Shown: positions 1 to 7,476 of the stretch, in pieces | Position numbering within the stretch: the stretch's first letter is position 1 | Layout: each line of letters begins with the position of its first letter | From: Planctomycetaceae bacterium | GTDB lineage: Bacteria; Planctomycetota; Planctomycetia; Planctomycetales; Planctomycetaceae | Assembly (NCBI GenBank): GCA_027000105.1 | Contig: JALTOP010000310.1 | Coordinates: 1 to 14,386, forward strand | Reading direction: 5' to 3' | DNA: 14,386 bases | Made by a program: the position numbers and the translations under genes | The notes under the pieces: generated by a model | What the model was told of the DNA's origin: nothing | The model's input: only the letters and a program-made list of their open reading frames with translations | Database searches by the model: none

Positions 1-76
1 TAACAGATACACCGATCAACAACGTCAGCAGGGCTGACAGGGTACGACCTTCAGTTTGCTTGAATACCAAATTCAT
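1..76 (-). CDS. N-terminal fragment of an unidentified exported or membrane-anchored protein
   Basis: Only the first 25 codons lie in the window; the gene runs off the left edge. The reading begins MNLVFKQTEGRTLSALLTLL: a short charged start (K6, R11) followed by a hydrophobic stretch from about residue 13 (ALLTLLIGVSV), as in a signal peptide or a single N-terminal membrane helix. The start is well supported because a GGAGAGG ribosome-binding site (85-91, read leftward) lies 8 nt before the ATG. Too little sequence remains to name a family. The gene is oriented like the MFS-creatininase-amidohydrolase unit, but about 350 nt separates it from them, so it probably has its own promoter. Confidence 0.6.
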   Translation of the reverse strand, partial: MNLVFKQTEGRTLSALLTLLIGVSV

Positions 77-84
77 GGTGTAAA

Positions 85-91
85 CCTCTCC
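85..91 (-). promoter_or_regulatory. Ribosome-binding site of the left-edge partial gene
   Basis: Read leftward the bases are GGAGAGG, with an 8-nt spacer to the ATG at 76-74. This is a close match to the Shine-Dalgarno consensus and is the main reason for calling the truncated open frame at the edge a real gene. Confidence 0.6.
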
Positions 92-359
92 ATCTTGAGT
101 TCGTTGAATCGAGAACAGGCACTCCAGCCCGAAACGATCACATTGTCAGAGTGTCATTATGAGCATCATTCACATTTCGCGTAACACTCATATTGTCTCG
201 ACGATATCGTATTGATGTCAGGCGGAAAAGTCCACCTTCAGGCTTGAGTTTGGCTGAGTCGGCAATGGTCGGGTGCAGCCGGAAATATCCATTTCAATGA
301 AATGTGACCAAACCAAACAAAAATATGAACAGCAAGAGAACAGGGCGCGACATTTCAAT

Positions 360-397
360 TGAGCGTCAAACAGTTGCCTGAGCGTCAAACAGTTGCC
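360..397. repeat. Perfect 2 x 19-bp tandem repeat downstream of the MFS gene
   Basis: The unit TGAGCGTCAAACAGTTGCC occurs twice without a gap, at 360-378 and 379-397, with no mismatches. It lies 34 nt past the MFS stop codon. Perfect identity suggests a recent slippage duplication or a selected doubled binding site; the sequence alone does not decide between them. Confidence 0.9.
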
Positions 398-430
398 CGG
401 CCTGCTGAACCTGTCACGGTTGGTCTTGTA

Positions 431-1783
431 TCACAGCTGGTTCTGTTTTTTCGAGGGCCAGAGGGTCAACAAGGCAATCAGTCCAATCACGGGGGCCAGG
501 CCGACGATAATCAGCCCGAGTTTGTAACTGCTGTTCGCTTCGATGTAGCGTCCCAGATAGATCTGATTCGTGCTGGCAACGACCCACGCAAAAGCAGCCA
601 GCAGGCCGGAAAGAATTCCCATTTTCTTTTCGGAAAGTTCCTGTGCCAACGAATAATAGAAGGGATGCAGTCCCAGTATCCCTCCCGCTGCGGTGTAGAG
701 CAGCACAATCATCAACACGCCATCTCCCACAAACGGAATCAGGGCAGCCGAGGCGGTCAGCAATGTGAAGACCGCAAACCCGACTTTTCGAGCACTATGA
801 ACTTTCAGTCCACGAAAGACAAGAGCGGATGTCAAAACACCGGAAAGGATACAACCGATATCAGCCGCGATGAAGTAGCCCGACATCAAACCGCGTGTTG
901 CATCTTTCGAATAGCCGTGATAGTCCTCCAGAAACATGCCCAGCCAGGCGCGTAAGAACTGCCAACTGACAGTCAACATCGCAATTACAATCGCCAGCGT
1001 GATGATGCGCAGAATCAGATCGGACGGTTTCTCTGGCAAATCGTTCGAGGCAGGAATTTCAGTCAATTCTTCCGGTCCTGTTTCTTCCCCGACGGGCTGG
1101 ACAGGCAATTCTTCCTCGTCATCCAGAGAAGCGGAAAGATCCCGGCGACCGATCAGGAGAAACCAGACCGGAACCCAGACCAAACCGGCCAGACCGATTG
1201 ACCAGAATGGAAATTCCCACGTTTGACCGGCTCGTTCAGCCGCCCCGATATAAAGTGGGACGATGATCGCCCCCAGAGAAGCGCCACTTTGCAGAATGCT
1301 GTTTCCCAATGTGCGGTCTTTGGGAGAAAGAACCGCGCGAACCGTCAGCAGCGCACAGGGCCAGTGTCCCGCTTCGAAAACACCGAGCAGGATGCGGCAC
1401 ATCAATAACCAGCGAAACACGGCTGTTCCTGGAGGATCGGCCGGTGTTTCGAGTGTTGCCTTGACCCACTCACTTCCCGCAAAAGCGGTTGCCAATCCTG
1501 CCAATGACCAGCCGGTGATGACGATCGGATAAACAAAACGCGGGCCGAATCGATCGGCGATCAGGCCGAAAAAGATGGAACCGAACGCAAAGGCGTATCC
1601 GAAATACCCTTCGACCATTCCAATGCGTGCTTCCCCCAGACTGAAATTCTTTTTGAGGATGGGCAGTGTCACGGCGAGAGCCTGGCGGTCCATGTAATTC
1701 AGCATCGTTGCCAGTAGCAGAACGGCGCATACAATCCAGGGCCATTTTGAAGCTCTGCCTTCGTTGTTGTTCAGAGATTCCAT
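431..1783 (-). CDS. MFS transporter, anion:cation symporter (ACS)-like
   Basis: A 450-residue integral inner-membrane protein predicted to import a small organic anion with a cation. NYMDRQ (29-34), at the end of the first membrane helix, and the MFS motif A GLIADRFGPR (73-82) place it in the Major Facilitator Superfamily. The NYxDRQ pattern is typical of the ACS group (hexuronate, galactonate and phthalate type carriers). Length and hydrophobic pattern fit 12 helices, with an acidic central cytoplasmic loop (DDEEELPVQPVGEE and following) between the two six-helix halves. The ATG lies inside the end of the creatininase-family gene, giving a 13-nt overlap, so translation is probably coupled; a weak GGAA precedes it. 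It is the last gene of a three-gene leftward unit. The substrate cannot be read from sequence; a sugar acid, or the product of the two upstream hydrolases, is inference. Confidence 0.9.
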   Translation of the reverse strand: MESLNNNEGRASKWPWIVCAVLLLATMLNYMDRQALAVTLPILKKNFSLGEARIGMVEGYFGYAFAFGSIFFGLIADRFGPRFVYPIVITGWSLAGLATAFAGSEWVKATLETPADPPGTAVFRWLLMCRILLGVFEAGHWPCALLTVRAVLSPKDRTLGNSILQSGASLGAIIVPLYIGAAERAGQTWEFPFWSIGLAGLVWVPVWFLLIGRRDLSASLDDEEELPVQPVGEETGPEELTEIPASNDLPEKPSDLILRIITLAIVIAMLTVSWQFLRAWLGMFLEDYHGYSKDATRGLMSGYFIAADIGCILSGVLTSALVFRGLKVHSARKVGFAVFTLLTASAALIPFVGDGVLMIVLLYTAAGGILGLHPFYYSLAQELSEKKMGILSGLLAAFAWVVASTNQIYLGRYIEANSSYKLGLIIVGLAPVIGLIALLTLWPSKKQNQL

Positions 1784-2532
1784 TTTTCGCCGTTCCAGTC
1801 GATGACTCTTTGTAGATAGTTTTCAACACCATCGGCAAAACAGGCGAAAAGCGATTCTCCTTTTTCAGCCGACGCAGCCGAAGGTGTCCCGATATGCCCC
1901 GGTTCGCTGCAGTCGGTCATTGTCCAACCGCGATATCCGGGGGCTCCTCCGGTTCCAAACGGGACTTCCGGGACATCTTCGAGTTCCGTTTTGACCAACT
2001 CCGGACGAATCCGCAGCATCATCGAGGTTTCCCATTCACCGGCGTGTCCCATTCGATTCTGAACGTAATCGGAACGTGAATCGTTCGGCGAAGCGGAATC
2101 CCAGTACGTCAGCCCAAGGAGCAGCAGGTCACTCCGGTTGCGATACTGTTGTCGCAACTCAAACAGAGCCTGCTGAAAAGGAATCGCGTTCCCTCCATGA
2201 CCATTAATAAACACAAATCGGGCAAATCGATGGGCCAAAAAACATTCCACCAGATTTTTCAGTAAATCGAGATACAACCTCGGCTCGGCTGATAGCGTGC
2301 CCGGCATCCCCAGGTGATGATGCGAATTACCGAACCATTGCAGAGGCGCGAACAGCAACCGTTCGGCAAGCGGCCTTTCCTGAACCCGCCGCATCAATTC
2401 TCCCAACAGCAGGCTATCCGTAAACAGAGGCATATGCAGCCCGTGCTGTTCGCATGCGGCGATGGGAAAAACAACCGGGGTGTCGCGGGAAAGAGAATCG
2501 ACCTCTTTCCAGGTCATTTCAGCCAGATTCAT
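1771..2532 (-). CDS. Creatininase-family metal-dependent amidohydrolase
   Basis: A 253-residue protein of normal family length without a signal peptide, so probably cytoplasmic. Visible signatures are E28-Q-H30-G with D39 shortly after (the EqHGxHxPxxTD metal-binding block), NGHGGN (110-115) and GHAGEWETS (162-170), which carries the conserved glutamates. These are the expected dinuclear metal ligands and active-site residues of the creatinine amidohydrolase fold. The family cleaves C-N bonds in small cyclic or linear amides: creatininase, the formamide hydrolases of riboflavin/F420 synthesis and the mycofactocin peptidase MftE belong to it. The neighbours match none of those pathways, so the substrate is unknown. 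The gene sits 144 nt after the exported amidohydrolase and overlaps the MFS gene by 13 nt. The chosen ATG has GAAAGAG upstream. Confidence 0.9.
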   Translation of the reverse strand: MNLAEMTWKEVDSLSRDTPVVFPIAACEQHGLHMPLFTDSLLLGELMRRVQERPLAERLLFAPLQWFGNSHHHLGMPGTLSAEPRLYLDLLKNLVECFLAHRFARFVFINGHGGNAIPFQQALFELRQQYRNRSDLLLLGLTYWDSASPNDSRSDYVQNRMGHAGEWETSMMLRIRPELVKTELEDVPEVPFGTGGAPGYRGWTMTDCSEPGHIGTPSAASAEKGESLFACFADGVENYLQRVIDWNGEKWNL

Positions 2533-2676
2533 GACGCGGCTCTTTCAGGACTGAAGGTCAAAAACCAGTGACAAACTTCCGAATTGATCGAATTGATGAT
2601 GAGTGCTACTGAGCGTTTATTATCTGCGGGATGCCCCGAAACATGACACGCCAACTCTGTCATCCCCGGGGAAACG

Positions 2677-3624
2677 CTAAGCAAAGAAGAGGCGTTCGGC
2701 AGTACCACGCAGCATTTCCTGCCTGTCTGCCTCGCTGAGAAAATCAATCCTGTCGCGAATCAACGCAATTGCAGGATCATAGCTGTAATTTCCCTGCACC
2801 TGATACGGACAGTCACTGGCCCACATCAGTCGTCGGGGACCGTACGCTTCATAAACACGTTTGATCAACGGAATTAAATCGAGATAGGGAGCCTTTTTCT
2901 TCCCGAGTGCATAAAAGGCGGAAGTTTTCACGTACGTTGTCGGGAATCGTGCCAATCTGCACAGGGCATCGAGTGGGCCTTTCTCGAATTTTCCGCTCAA
3001 ACCGATTCGGGCAAAGTGATCAATCACAACTTTGGTACCCGGAAACTTCTGGCAAAGAGCATCGATATATTTGACATCCTGCGGATTGATCAGCGGACAA
3101 ACAGCCAGGTTCTGTTCACGAGCTGCCTTCCATAAGTTCGCCATCCCTTCGTCATTCACCCAGTTTTTGGCATCATCTCCGTGGGAATGGATGCGAAAAC
3201 CGCGTACACCTTTTTCCGCCAACTGTTTCATTTTGCAGGAAACATCGCTGCGGCGATGATCCACAATTCCAACTCCGGAAAAAACGCCCGGGTACTTCGC
3301 AATCATGTCCAGCATATAACTGTTATCGAAGCCATAAAAGCTCATCTGAATAAGCACAACACGTTCAACGCCGGAAGGTTTGCAATGGGCGAACAACTCC
3401 TCTGGTGTGAAGCTTTTGGGCTGCATGTCTTTCACGGTGAAATTTTTATCCAGCGGGTAGCGTTTGGTATCTGGCGTCCAAACGTGGACGTGAGCATCGA
3501 TCCAACCGGGCTTTTTCTGATCGCCGGCATTCAATGACGAACCGGCAGCCAAAGAAACCGCACCGGCAACAGCCAACGCGCCAAATTCACGTCGAGACAG
3601 AGCCTCATTTTTTCGAGAGGACAT
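2677..3624 (-). CDS. Tat-exported amidohydrolase-2 family protein (COG3618, lactonase-like)
   Basis: A 315-residue TIM-barrel metal hydrolase. It begins with a twin-arginine signal (SRREFGALAVAGAVSLAAG, residues 10-28), so a folded enzyme is probably exported. DAHVHVW (43-49) carries the first metal-ligand HxH pair. GVRGFRI (139-145), IDHFAR (201-206) and MWASDCP (267-273) complete the usual active-site strands, the last with the conserved Asp271. COG3618 includes L-fucono- and L-rhamnono-lactonases and related carboxylic-ester or lactone hydrolases, so sugar-lactone hydrolysis is a plausible but unproven role. The open frame extends 36 codons upstream. I chose the internal ATG because GGAGGGGG lies 8 nt before it and it places the Tat motif near the N terminus. 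It is the first gene of the leftward unit, behind a strong promoter candidate at 3704-3732. Confidence 0.88.
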   Translation of the reverse strand: MSSRKNEALSRREFGALAVAGAVSLAAGSSLNAGDQKKPGWIDAHVHVWTPDTKRYPLDKNFTVKDMQPKSFTPEELFAHCKPSGVERVVLIQMSFYGFDNSYMLDMIAKYPGVFSGVGIVDHRRSDVSCKMKQLAEKGVRGFRIHSHGDDAKNWVNDEGMANLWKAAREQNLAVCPLINPQDVKYIDALCQKFPGTKVVIDHFARIGLSGKFEKGPLDALCRLARFPTTYVKTSAFYALGKKKAPYLDLIPLIKRVYEAYGPRRLMWASDCPYQVQGNYSYDPAIALIRDRIDFLSEADRQEMLRGTAERLFFA

Positions 3625-3632
3625 GACCTGTT

Positions 3633-3640
3633 CCCCCTCC
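3633..3640 (-). promoter_or_regulatory. Ribosome-binding site fixing the amidohydrolase start
   Basis: Read leftward the bases are GGAGGGGG, 8 nt before the ATG at 3624-3622. It rules out the longer open frame starting near 3732, whose extra 36 residues (including the in-frame MEGEQV) overlap this site and the promoter. Confidence 0.75.
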
Positions 3641-3690
3641 ATTTTCCAGGTGAACTCAATTGAACGATTGATAAAGAAACAACCCCTGAA

Positions 3691-3726
3691 TCGCCTGATA
3701 CCCAGTATCACCAATGAAACAGGCGA
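3691..3726. promoter_or_regulatory. Nested inverted repeats over the -10 region: candidate operator
   Basis: The inner repeat is TGATAC-CCA-GTATCA (3696-3710), six-base arms around three bases, covering the proposed -10 box. The outer repeat is TCGCCTG (3691-3697) and CAGGCGA (3720-3726), seven-base arms 22 nt apart, flanking the -10 and most of the spacer. Because the arms straddle the likely start site, they would act as DNA rather than as an RNA hairpin. No regulator gene lies in the window. Confidence 0.45.
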
Positions 3727-3732
3727 TGTCAA
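3704..3732 (-). promoter_or_regulatory. Sigma70-like promoter of the amidohydrolase-creatininase-MFS unit
   Basis: Read leftward there is a perfect TTGACA (3732-3727), a 17-nt spacer and GATACT (3709-3704, four of six matches to TATAAT). Transcription would begin near 3697, leaving a leader of about 73 nt before the amidohydrolase ATG. A second TTGACA ten bases upstream (3742-3737) results from a 10-bp tandem duplication. The -10 box lies inside an inverted repeat, which suggests control by a repressor. Confidence 0.55.
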
Positions 3733-3743
3733 TCGATGTCAAT
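3724..3743. repeat. 2 x 10-bp tandem repeat duplicating the -35 box
   Basis: CGATGTCAAT occurs twice in direct succession (3724-3733, 3734-3743). Each copy holds TGTCAA, which is TTGACA on the leftward strand. A degenerate continuation (GGCTTCAAT, then GGCTCAG) follows, suggesting slippage in this stretch. Confidence 0.85.
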
Positions 3744-3990
3744 GGCTTCAATGGCTCAGAGTTTTCGTTCCTACCGCGTCCTTGATCAGGCAAATAATCG
3801 CAGATGATGCGGAGGTGAAAAATCTTGTTGGCAGAAGATCAGAAGAAGCGGAGTTCACTTTCGGGCTTCTCATTGTTCCAGCAGGTGGTACTGTTTCTAC
3901 AAATGGTACTCAATATCTTTACTGAATCTCCACAGAAGGATATCACTGTTCCAGCAAGAGGGAAGTAGCCGTATCTTCGCCATTCTCCTC

Positions 3991-4018
3991 TTGATTGTCG
4001 TCAAATGGTGATTAGAAT
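3991..4018 (+). promoter_or_regulatory. Candidate promoter for the PSCyt/PSD1 - DUF1501 genes
   Basis: TTGATT (3991-3996), a 16-nt spacer and TAGAAT (4013-4018) match the sigma70 consensus at four and five of six positions. It is the best match I found upstream of the rightward genes. It lies about 195 nt before the ATG and just before a GC-rich hairpin, so the hairpin would be in the transcript leader. Confidence 0.35.
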
Positions 4019-4032
4019 GAATATACCTGCCT

Positions 4033-4069
4033 GCCGGGTACATGGCCCGGCTACCCCCCTTGGTTAAGG
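4033..4069 (+). repeat. Two adjacent hairpins in the PSCyt/PSD1 leader; possible dispersed repeat
   Basis: The first hairpin is GCCGGG (4033-4038) paired with CCCGGC (4046-4051) around a 7-nt loop. The second is CCTT-GGTT-AAGG (4058-4069), a 4-bp stem with a tetraloop. The stretch is more GC-rich than its surroundings and shares TGCCGGGT with the hairpin at 7477-7504. It may be a copy of a short intergenic palindromic repeat family, or a structured leader; the sequence alone cannot decide. Confidence 0.4.
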
Positions 4070-4213
4070 TTGGAGGATCGGCGCTTCCCCGTAACCGCTT
4101 CACATTTCGGGATTGAATTTCAATCTGGTTTTGTCCATCAGCTTGCCTGTTTTGGTTTTCCAATGAAATGAAAGTAGCGGTGGTTGTTGAATTCCGATAA
4201 GACGGAGTTTCGT

Positions 4214-7200
4214 ATGCCTGCTTCCCTCGCAATAACCGTGAGTCGTCTTGCTTTTCTCGTTTCTGTCCTGTTGATCCTGCCGGCGTCGGGCCGAGTAAAC
4301 TGTGCTGGAGAAAAGGTGGGAGAGAAGCAGCCTGTTGATTTCGCCCTGCAAATTCGCCCTCTGCTTTCTGATGCCTGTTTTCATTGTCACGGCCCGGCTG
4401 AAGAAGATCGAGAAGCTGATCTTCGTCTGGATGTCAAAAGCAGCCTGTTTACTCCCGTTGCAGAGGGCGGGATACCGATTGTTCCCGGTAAGCCTGAGCA
4501 ATCCCTCATTTATAAGAGATTGATGACAGACGATCCGGACTTGCAGATGCCCCCGGCTGATTCCGGAAAAAAACTTTCCTCCGAACAGAAAGAGTTGATA
4601 CGCCGGTGGATTGCAGAAGGAGCCAATTGGTCTCAGCATTGGGCGTTCGTTCCGCCTGTCCGTCCCGCCCTTCCTCAAGTTAAAAATGAGCAGTGGGTGC
4701 AAAATCCGATTGATGCGTTTGTGCTCCACAAGTTGGAAGAGAACGGTTTATCACCTGCCGCCAAGGCAGATAAACTGAGACTGTTGCGCCGGTTGTATCT
4801 GGATTTGACCGGTTTGTTGCCTTCTGTGCGTGAGATCGACCAGTACATGAAAGATACCAGCGGTCACGCGTATGAGAAGAAAGTTGAAGAACTGTTAAAC
4901 TCGCCCCACTATGGTGAAAAATGGGCCAGACACTGGCTCGATGCGGCCCGATACTCCGATTCCGATGGCTTCGAAAAGGATAAACCGCGTTTTGTCTGGA
5001 ATTACCGCGACTGGGTAGTTCGCTCACTCAACAGAGATTTGCCCTACAATCAGTTCCTGATCGAGCAACTTGCCGGAGACATGTTCGAACACCCAACACA
5101 GGACCAGATTATTGCGACCGGTTTTTTACGGAATTCGATGCTTAATGAAGAAGGGGGAGTTGATCCGGAACAATTCCGCATGGAGGCGATGTTCGACCGA
5201 ATGGACGCGATCGGCAAAAGTATTCTCGGCTTGACGATTCAATGTTGTCAGTGCCATTCCCACAAATACGATCCGATCACGCAAACCGAATATTATCGAA
5301 TGTTCGCCTTCATCAATAACGGCTATGAACATAATACAATCGTCTATTCGCCCGAGGAAGAGTTGCAAATTGCCGGCATCAACGGGCAGATTCGCGAAAT
5401 CGAAGCGAAGATGAAACAGGATCTTCCCGATTGGCGTCAACGGATGCGGCAATGGGAACAGAGCGTGAAAAATGATCAGCCAGCATGGAAAGTATTGGCT
5501 GTCAAAAATTCGACCGGAAGCAATTCCCAGCGTTACTATACTCAGTCAGACGGTTCGATCCTTTCGCAGGGGTATGCTCCTTCCCGTTTCACGGGGCAAT
5601 TCGCTGTCACGGTCGACGATAAAAAAATGAACGCCATTCGATTGGAATTGCTGGTCGATCCGCGTCTGCCAGCCAATGGGCCGGGGCGTGGATTGAATGG
5701 AATGGTCGCCCTGTCCGAATTCAAGCTGTATGTTTCCAGTGCAAAAACGCCTGATAAAAAACAGCTGGTGAAATTTGTAAAGGTTACTGCCGATTACGGT
5801 AATCAGCCGCAGCATCTCTCGCCCGATCTTTACATGGCGGCTGATGGAACGACCGGGATTACCGGCCCCGTTTCGTTTGCTGTTGATAACGATAACAAAA
5901 CCGCATGGGGAATTGATGCCGGGCCGGTATTGAGGAACCAATCGCGAAAAGCCGTTTTCGTGGCGGAAAAAAACTTCGCATTTCCTGAAGGAACACGACT
6001 CGAATTTCATCTGGTGCAAATGCACGGCGGTTGGAACAGTAACGATAATCAAACGCTGAATCTGGGACGGTTTCGAATTTCTGTTACTGATCGGAAGGAT
6101 GTGGTAGCCGATCCCGTTCCGGCAGCGGTCAGAAAAATATTCGAAATCCCTCCTGAAAAGAGAACCGAACAGCAGAACGAAACGGTCTTTTCCTATTGGC
6201 GAACGACCGTACCACGCTGGAAAACGGAGAACGAGAAGATCGCCCGATTGTGGAAACTGCACCCTGAAGGAACCATGCAATTGGTCATGATGGAACGGAC
6301 CGACGAACCTCGCGACACCTACTTTCTGGATCGTGGTGATTTTCTGAAACCGAAACAGAAAGTGACACCGGGTGTTCCCTCCATTCTGAATCCTTTACCG
6401 AAAAACGAGCCGCTCAATCGACTCACCTTTGCAAAATGGATTGCAGACAGAAATTCCCCGACTGTCGCTCGGGCGGCTGTCAATCGTGCCTGGCAGGCTT
6501 TTTTCGGGCGGGGCATTGTCGCAACGAGCGAAGATTTGGGATCGCAGGGAGAAGCGCCGACCCATCCGGAGCTTCTCGATTGGCTCGCTGTCGAATTGAT
6601 GGATAACGGCTGGAGTATGAAAAAACTGCATCGACTGATCGTTCTTTCCGCAACCTATCAGCAATCGTCAAAAACAACCCCGCAACTGCTCGAAAAGGAT
6701 CCTTATAACCGTCTGCTTGCTCATGGGCCGCGTTTTCGTGTCGATGGTGAAATTGTTCGTGATATCGCTCTTTCAGCCAGCGGGTTGATCAACTTGCAAA
6801 TGGGGGGACCGGGGGTCTATCCCCCGTCGGCCAGTTTTTTGTATTTGCCTCCTGCAAGTTATGGGTACAAAAAGTGGCCGGAAGAACTTGCCGGGAATCA
6901 GAAATACCGACGGGCGCTCTACACCTTCCGGTATCGCTCGGTGCCGTATCCAGTGTTGAAAAATTTTGATACACCGAACGGCGATGCTTCCTGTGTTCGT
7001 CGGGATCGCAGCAATACACCATTGCAGGCACTGACGACCATGAACGAAAAACTGTTTCTGGAATGTGCACAGGGCTTGGCGCTGAAGACAATCCAGCAGG
7101 GAGGGAAAAAAGACACCGACAGGATCAGCTTCGCTTTCCGATGTTGCCTGACGCGATCGCCCTCGAAAGAGGAATTGAAAATCCTGACTGATCTGCTCAA

Positions 7201-7381
7201 CGCCCAGAGAAAACGGATCGCCTCGGGAGAGATCGATGCGGTAAAATTGATCACAGACGAGGCCGGGAATCGGGTCGTTGTTCCTCCAGCCAGGGGCAAG
7301 ATCAAAGATTCCGAAATGGCTTTGTGGACGATTCTCGCCCGAGTCATTTTGAATTTGGATGAAACAATTTGTAAGGGCTGA
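4214..7381 (+). CDS. Planctomycete PSCyt1-DUF1549-DUF1553 (PSD1) exported cytochrome-c-like protein
   Basis: A 1055-residue protein of the size usual for this planctomycete family. Residues 1 to about 31 form a Sec-type signal (hydrophobic 12-24), so it acts outside the cytoplasm. The N-terminal PSCyt1 domain (about 45-145) carries the haem-type motif CFHCH (55-59). DUF1549 starts near NPIDAFVLHKLE (164 on) and contains a second CxxCH, CCQCH (344-348), followed by SHKYDP. A variable middle region (about 430-640), probably beta-rich, is followed by DUF1553 from PLNRLTFAKW (733 on), with AAVNRAWQAFFGRG as its hallmark. Covalent haem attachment is inferred from the motifs. The enzymatic role of the family is not established. 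The ATG at 4214, after GGAG (4204-4207), is preferred over a TTG 30 nt upstream because it starts directly at the signal peptide. A DUF1501 gene follows after 199 nt, the usual partner. Confidence 0.93.
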   Translation: MPASLAITVSRLAFLVSVLLILPASGRVNCAGEKVGEKQPVDFALQIRPLLSDACFHCHGPAEEDREADLRLDVKSSLFTPVAEGGIPIVPGKPEQSLIYKRLMTDDPDLQMPPADSGKKLSSEQKELIRRWIAEGANWSQHWAFVPPVRPALPQVKNEQWVQNPIDAFVLHKLEENGLSPAAKADKLRLLRRLYLDLTGLLPSVREIDQYMKDTSGHAYEKKVEELLNSPHYGEKWARHWLDAARYSDSDGFEKDKPRFVWNYRDWVVRSLNRDLPYNQFLIEQLAGDMFEHPTQDQIIATGFLRNSMLNEEGGVDPEQFRMEAMFDRMDAIGKSILGLTIQCCQCHSHKYDPITQTEYYRMFAFINNGYEHNTIVYSPEEELQIAGINGQIREIEAKMKQDLPDWRQRMRQWEQSVKNDQPAWKVLAVKNSTGSNSQRYYTQSDGSILSQGYAPSRFTGQFAVTVDDKKMNAIRLELLVDPRLPANGPGRGLNGMVALSEFKLYVSSAKTPDKKQLVKFVKVTADYGNQPQHLSPDLYMAADGTTGITGPVSFAVDNDNKTAWGIDAGPVLRNQSRKAVFVAEKNFAFPEGTRLEFHLVQMHGGWNSNDNQTLNLGRFRISVTDRKDVVADPVPAAVRKIFEIPPEKRTEQQNETVFSYWRTTVPRWKTENEKIARLWKLHPEGTMQLVMMERTDEPRDTYFLDRGDFLKPKQKVTPGVPSILNPLPKNEPLNRLTFAKWIADRNSPTVARAAVNRAWQAFFGRGIVATSEDLGSQGEAPTHPELLDWLAVELMDNGWSMKKLHRLIVLSATYQQSSKTTPQLLEKDPYNRLLAHGPRFRVDGEIVRDIALSASGLINLQMGGPGVYPPSASFLYLPPASYGYKKWPEELAGNQKYRRALYTFRYRSVPYPVLKNFDTPNGDASCVRRDRSNTPLQALTTMNEKLFLECAQGLALKTIQQGGKKDTDRISFAFRCCLTRSPSKEELKILTDLLNAQRKRIASGEIDAVKLITDEAGNRVVVPPARGKIKDSEMALWTILARVILNLDETICKG

Positions 7382-7476
7382 GAAGGCGGAAAGATCGGTC
7401 GCTCTCCTGATCTCAACAGGAACTTTCAAACGGTAGATGTTTGGGAAGAAATAATGTTGGTGAGACCGGTCATGAC

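Larger units (their letters stand above)
77..430. other. Intergenic region with small palindromes and a 19-bp tandem repeat
   Basis: No gene was found in these 354 nt. The region follows the leftward MFS gene and precedes the leftward partial gene. It contains a perfect 10-bp palindrome ACGATATCGT (201-210), an inverted repeat ATTTCA-A-TGAAAT (291-303) and a perfect two-copy 19-bp tandem repeat (360-397). The palindromes could be regulator-binding sites for the left-edge gene, but I could not find a convincing -35/-10 pair near them. No intrinsic terminator is obvious after the MFS stop. Confidence 0.5.
3744..4213. other. Remaining divergent intergenic region, no gene seen
   Basis: These 470 nt lie between the promoter of the leftward amidohydrolase unit and the rightward PSCyt/PSD1 start. 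Short open frames are present, but none has a convincing ribosome-binding site or a recognisable product. The stretch includes two copies of TGTTCCAGCA (3874-3883, 3947-3956), a candidate rightward promoter (3991-4018) and two adjacent hairpins (4033-4069). The 5' leader of the PSCyt/PSD1 gene would be about 190 nt if that promoter is used. Confidence 0.5.

Noticed and set aside
359..955. Rightward open frame of about 200 codons opposite the MFS gene
   Set aside because: It lies antisense to a clear transporter, starts in the 19-bp tandem repeat and has a composition (many Q, S, R and H) typical of an antisense shadow; no domain is visible.
2627..2662. Small inverted repeats (CGGG-ATGC-CCCG and TGACA/TGTCA) in the amidohydrolase-creatininase gap
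   Set aside because: The stems are only 4-5 bp with no T-run, too weak to call a terminator or regulatory structure.
3874..3956. Direct repeats TGTTCCAGCA as possible attachment or insertion scars
   Set aside because: Ten-base copies 73 nt apart, with no inverted ends or mobile gene between them, are likely chance or minor slippage.
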